The position numbers and the translations under genes were made by a program. Below, piece by piece: positions 59,815 through 64,000 of a stretch of 64,000 bases of DNA. How positions within the stretch are numbered: the first letter of the stretch is position 1; each line of letters begins with the position of its first letter. A model generated the notes under the pieces. That model ran no database searches, had not been told where the DNA came from, and worked only from the letters and a program-made list of their open reading frames with translations. Origin of the DNA: Holothuria scabra (lineage: Eukaryota > Echinodermata > Holothuroidea > Aspidochirotida > Holothuriidae); NCBI GenBank assembly GCA_037179385.1, contig CM074179.1:70265806-70329805 (forward strand), written 5' to 3'.

Positions 59815-59860
59815 AAACACACAAACACACACACACACACCCTCACATACATACACATGC
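59815..59860. repeat. (CA)n microsatellite
   Basis: Short CACA tract at the end of the 145-bp array. Confidence 0.85.
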
Positions 59861-60417
59861 CATCATGAATGCATAGGTTTCTCTTATCATCAAAACCAAA
59901 AGAAATAGTTTAAATGTATAAAAACGAATCAGTAGTCTCCTCTGCACACGAGTGCTTCTTATTTCAAACACAAAAGAACAATATTTCCTGGGGTGATGAT
60001 AATAAGGATAAGGTACTACTGTATCAGAGCAAAAGCACCTAAAACTTAGCATTTGTGATATTGTCTGATATGGGTAGAAAATGTCTCAGATCTCTTTTTG
60101 GTTGTCCGATGTACTTTTATTTGTAATTGACTACAGCATGTTTCTAGAGCTGCAGGAGAAAATGTTACAAAATTCTCTAGAGAAGTAGTATTGAGACAGT
60201 GGTATGGCCTATTGTTCATCAGTGGACCTGATGGACTACTACAAAATAAAAATCTAATCTTTGTTTTCTATAGCAGGGTTATCAATTACAAAATGCAAGT
60301 TGCATGGATAGAATTCTTTTTCCAATCTCTAAAATGTATATTTTTTTCAATTCTAGGCTCGAGGTACACTTTAATTCATCCCCATGTTACCTGTTAAATC
60401 AATTGTAATGAACTGTT

Positions 60418-60470
60418 GGTCGGTCGGTCGGTCGGTCGGTCGGTCGGTCGGTCGGTCAGTTAGTTAGTTA
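60418..60470. repeat. (GGTC)n followed by (AGTT)n
   Basis: About ten GGTC units, then three AGTT units. Confidence 0.95.
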
Positions 60471-60502
60471 CATAGCCTGGAGTTTTACTGTCCTGCATCC
60501 TA

Positions 60503-60665
60503 TTGGTTCAAGTCTTGCTGGCCACAGCCTTTTTCCAATTGTGGCTCACTGGCTTGTTTTCTCTGCTCCATTGCTTATGCGGAGCGTCACGCACAAGGGT
60601 AGTAGGTTCTGCGTGAGAGGTGGATGCTTTTACCGGTAGACCAACCCCACGGCAAGATTTGTAAG
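60503..60665 (-). mobile_element. tRNA-derived SINE, copy 4
   Basis: Reverse strand: GTTGGTCTACCGGTAAAAGC, CACCTCTCACGCAGAACC, with the B-box region deleted, then GACGCTCCGCATAAGC, CAAGCCAGTGAGCCACAATT and the end GACTTGAACCAATAGG. Same family and tail as the copy at 46696. Confidence 0.8.
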
Positions 60666-60714
60666 GTAGTCTGATGGGGTTAAATAAGCTCACTGTCTAA
60701 TGAGTCTGCCTAAG

Positions 60715-60830
60715 TAGGGCCAGCAATCTTTTCACCAGTTGTGGCTCACTACCTTGGTTTCCCTACTCCATTGTTTATGCTGACTACCAAGTGCAATAGT
60801 AGAAAGTTCCATGTTTGAAGGACTAACACA
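60715..60830 (-). mobile_element. tRNA-derived SINE, copy 5 (decayed)
   Basis: Reverse strand retains ATAAACAATGGAGTAGGGAA and AGTGAGCCACAACTGG in the family order; the tRNA-like part is lost. Confidence 0.6.
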
Positions 60831-60834
60831 TGAA

Positions 60835-61560
60835 CCAGCAGTATTGGAGAGAACCCAAATTGAGTATCTCTTGGGCAAGCCAGAACTGAATTCTAGATGT
60901 AGGTTTCGGACTTACCCCACTCAATGTGACAACAAGCAATAAGTATGATAAAGATTCAACACAAGGTTAGTACAGTCTTCTTGAGTTGCCCTGTAGAATG
61001 TCTTGGTATGTAAAACTCTCATTTCATGACAAATGCCTAAATTTTCATCAAATGTCCGTCAAGTGGGTTTCCTGCTTCCACACTACATGTTTTACTTTTT
61101 TTGAACACTAACAGTGGTCTGGCTATAAAAGTAAGAAATACTTTCTTACAACCAATGCTCATTGGTAGTTTGGCATCAAATAAGCTTCTAACAAACATCA
61201 ACTTCCATCAGTGGATGAGTTGTTAGAGTGAATATGCGGTTTACAGCACAGCAGAACCTTTAACTTTGGCCAAAAAGGTGATATTGAAGCATAAGATTGT
61301 TCAAATTTAATATAATTTGAAAAAAGTTAAGATGTCACCCCCACCCCAAATCCAATACCAAACCCCTCACCCCCTATGCAAACAAGATTAATATGGCACC
61401 GCTGAAGACTTCCATTATCCTGTTAGGAGGCAGGGGCAGCATACGTTCCATTAATCACCCAAAATTCTTCCCTAAAAAGAGAACTCGAATTTTTTTAAAA
61501 ATAACCATTAAACTAATAAAATTTAAGAAAAAAATTAAGACCTGCAAATTGCCGGCTTAC
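60835..61560. other. part of the DUSP3-like gene intron
   Basis: No exon or named repeat recognised here. The whole intron runs from 58363 to 61560 and contains the tandem array, microsatellites and two SINEs listed above. Confidence 0.6.
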
Positions 61561-61672
61561 CTCCACTAGTCACAGCTTCATCGATGAACTCTGAAGCAGT
61601 GTCAAAATATTCAGCTATTTTGGTAGTCACATCATCGCTGCAAGCAACGCCAAAATACTTGATATTCATATC
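61561..61672 (-). CDS. DUSP3-like phosphatase, penultimate exon
   Basis: Acceptor TTTTTCATCAG, donor GGAG|GTAAGC. Reads DMNIKYFGVACSDDVTTKI then AEYFDTASEFIDEAVTSG, matching the DUSP3-type segment before the signature loop (I-x-Y-x-G-I-x-A-x-D and Y-F-x-x-A-x-x-F-I-D-x-A). The Asp expected to act as general acid is present within SDD. The phase joins exactly to the exon at 58362. Upstream exons with the N-terminal part were not found in 61673-64000 and probably lie beyond the window. Confidence 0.82.
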
Positions 61673-62204
61673 CTGATGAAAAATAAGTTACAAGCCAAAA
61701 TAGTGGAAATCATATTAGCACACCAGACCATTGTTTATTCATGTATGGTTTAAAAACTGAGAACATTGTAGATGCGTTACTTTAAGAAAATGAAAACATT
61801 GAGCACACAATTTTTTACAAACACAGATGACCAGCCACTATTTTCAAACTTGAAATAAATTTACAGCATGCAGTAAAAGCATTGGGTTCAATACAGTACT
61901 TAGGGGAAAGTCATTTATCTAACCGGCCAGTATAGGCAGGTGGTAAAAGGACATACAGTACCTAAGTGACTTCACCATAAGGCTAGTTAGACAAGAGCAT
62001 CAATGATGCTGAAGCTCAACTGCGACTGAGTCTCCAACACATTTATTGTTAAGCAGTTTCAATAGAGACCAAAACTGAGAGCAAAGAGTTATGATAGTGT
62101 CTGGAATATTGTGCATGTTTTGAGCTACAGAATGAGAGTAAGAGACTGCAAAGCTTGAAATTTTTGTTTATATTTGTAGGCTCAATTCTATAGGTTAGTT
62201 AGTT

Positions 62205-62510
62205 AGTTAGATGAGGTTTAATGGCCCAGTTTCCAATCAATTAGTTCAATTCAAGACAACCACAGCTTTTGAATTTCCCTGAAAGTGACTCCCTTATATG
62301 CCATACTCAAAAGTTCATATGATGTATCTACAAAACTGCACCAAATTATTTCTTGCAAAGAGGGACCATGAGGATGGATGCCATGACATCTTAACAACAG
62401 CCTAGTCTCAGACAGAATCAGTGTAAGGGCGTAGAGTGCATTACTGTTTAGTGTTTGTTGGTTACAGCAGGTGAGCTGTGCATTGGTGTAGCCTAGAGTG
62501 AAGGCCATCC
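62205..62510 (-). repeat. dispersed repeat family X, copy 3
   Basis: Starts TTAGATGAGGTTTAATGGCC, CAGTTTCCAATCAATTAGTT; ends GTAGCCTAGAG. Same order and about the same length as 7735-7998. An 85-codon minus-strand frame lies inside it, probably by chance. Confidence 0.5.
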
Positions 62511-62514
62511 TAGT

Positions 62515-64000
62515 GTTATGCCATGATGATATTGTCTTTGTGCTTCATGTCACTACAGCAAAGTTAATCAAATGTTACAATTACGCCATATGCTGTAAAG
62601 TCAGGTACGGAGTTTGATACACCACAAATCTGCATGAAAACTGTTCAAGTTTGTACTATGGCTCGTACTCACTATAATTTGTTTAGTAATACCATTGTAC
62701 CACCATTGCTACTATATGTAGTATGCCTAGGCTAGGCTAAGGAATTTTAGTATGTACTGATTGGACTAGGTTAGGCCTAGTTGTCAGTAAAGGTGTGTAG
62801 TTGGTTGCAGATAGCTTCCCTATAGGCCTGCACGCTTCTTTTTATTCGTAGAAGGTCTAACGTTAGGGAACAATTGATTTTTCAAAATCTTTAAATTTGT
62901 TCCAAAATCGAGGTTAGGCCTAGGCTTAAAAAAATGGTTTAGTATAGGTAAAATGCACAATTTAAGTGTAGCCTGGATCTGACCTGTTCTTTTAGAATCT
63001 GGTGTCAGATTAACAAAAAAAAAAAAGGAGTCAGAAAGCTGTTACTTTGAGGTTGGGGGTGTGGCTAATTTTCAAGAAACTGAATGGTCCATTGGCATGA
63101 AAGTTCTCTAGCCTAATGTTCAGCCTTCCCCAAAAATTTTTGGTCTGCAATCCTTACTACAACTTGGCTAGGCATACTTGCAAGCATTCTAGGCTATAGT
63201 GAGGTGACAAATTATTAATGTCGTCTAGCTCATCAGCATACTCTATGTACCCCTTAACAAAGTTCTTTAGTCCCACAGTAAATAGGTGAGGCCTAATGTT
63301 AGTATTGGGCACAATGGCAATTCAAACAATAAAGGCAATTAGTCTGATGGGTATAGGAGAAAACCCACAAAATTCATGATGTTTACTAAGTCAATAAATA
63401 AAATTTGTTCAACTTTGAAAGGAGGATCAACTTCGCCTTTTACCAGTTGTATCTTATTACACAGCATAGGCTTGATGTAGCCTAGCCTAGGCCTAATATG
63501 TTAAAGAAATAAATGACTGTTACAAGGCTAAGTTGCTTGACAGTGCTTTCCAAGTAAGACACATGAAAGGGAAAAAGCGATCAGAAATCATCTTATTTTC
63601 AGTCCAGTTATATATTATGTTAAATATTGTGCTTTTTGGAGTAATCTCGACAGTTTTGTGACTAGCAAGGTTTCTGCCAAGGTGGGGAAAGGGAGGAATG
63701 AGATTAAGGGGATAATCCTCCCTTCATTTTGCAAAGCTTGAGTTTTCTAAGGTACATTTTGGAGATCATCTTGCAAATAAGTTCCTTAGATATCATATTG
63801 GAACAAAACATAGGTGAGTTATCAAAACTTAAAATGGAATATTGCAGAATTACAACCTGGCATAGGCCCCTTGACACCACATGGGTTACGTGACGATCAC
63901 TTCATTAATCGCGGATGTTGCTTCGCAACATGCGGTCCTCCCCCCCCTTATTTGCAATCCTGGCAGAAACCCTGACTAGGAAGTACATATCAGCAGGATT
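62515..64000. other. non-coding stretch, AGGCCTA-rich
   Basis: Many TAGGCCTAG-type words at 62720-62960 and 63465-63500. No gene recognised; an upstream exon of the DUSP3-like gene was looked for and not seen. Confidence 0.5.

Noticed and set aside
62251..62508. 85-codon minus-strand frame as an upstream DUSP exon
   Set aside because: Does not resemble the DUSP3 N-terminal region and lies inside a dispersed repeat.

Overview
This window is eukaryotic, intron-containing, AT-rich and dominated by repeats. The gene content (death-effector-domain/B-box proteins, a BEN-domain gene, a DUSP3-like phosphatase) and the repeat content (Penelope-like elements with a GIY-YIG endonuclease, several LINE lineages, hAT-like and piggyBac-like non-autonomous elements, a tRNA-Gly-derived SINE, many AGGCCTA-type words) fit a marine invertebrate deuterostome. 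An echinoderm is my best guess, but this is inference and no species can be named.

Layout. 1-13.6 kb is repeat territory: AT microsatellites, an old Penelope-like fragment, a LINE relic on the minus strand, a 2.9 kb tandem array (355-bp units, each a ~97-bp monomer plus a ~251-bp TTAA-flanked piggyBac-like MITE), a 1.43 kb hAT-type element with an 8-bp target duplication, and minisatellite/foldback repeats near 11 kb. 13.6-19.7 kb carries four plus-strand exons of a BEN-domain gene with coding lesions. 20.4-22.3 kb is a Penelope-like element with a 110-bp inverted duplication at its 5' side and a hammerhead-ribozyme-like fold after its ORF. 22.3-31 kb holds an (AT)n tract, a second, inverted copy of the 11 kb repeats, two SINEs and a 242-bp hAT-like MITE.

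31.2-44.8 kb is the most interesting part. Two paralogous two-exon genes on the minus strand, 8.3 kb apart, each encode an N-terminal DED on exon 1 and, on exon 2, a B-box zinc finger, a coiled coil and a C-terminal beta-propeller-like region. Exon phase is identical in both. The layout parallels mammalian pyrin (death-fold, B-box, coiled coil, C-terminal sensor) but with a DED in place of the PYD and a propeller-like domain in place of B30.2. A role in innate immune or cell-death signalling is inferred from architecture only. A broken LINE lies between them.

46.7-53.5 kb has a SINE, then two related LINEs placed tail to tail and bounded by trinucleotide microsatellites, ending in a 1.44 kb (AAG)n tract. 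53.5-58.1 kb shows nothing I recognise. 58.1-61.7 kb carries the last two exons of a DUSP3-like phosphatase (minus strand) whose signature-motif His is Asn. Its intron contains a ~145-bp tandem array with DR1 nuclear-receptor-type sites, and SINE copies. The rest is non-coding with dispersed repeats.
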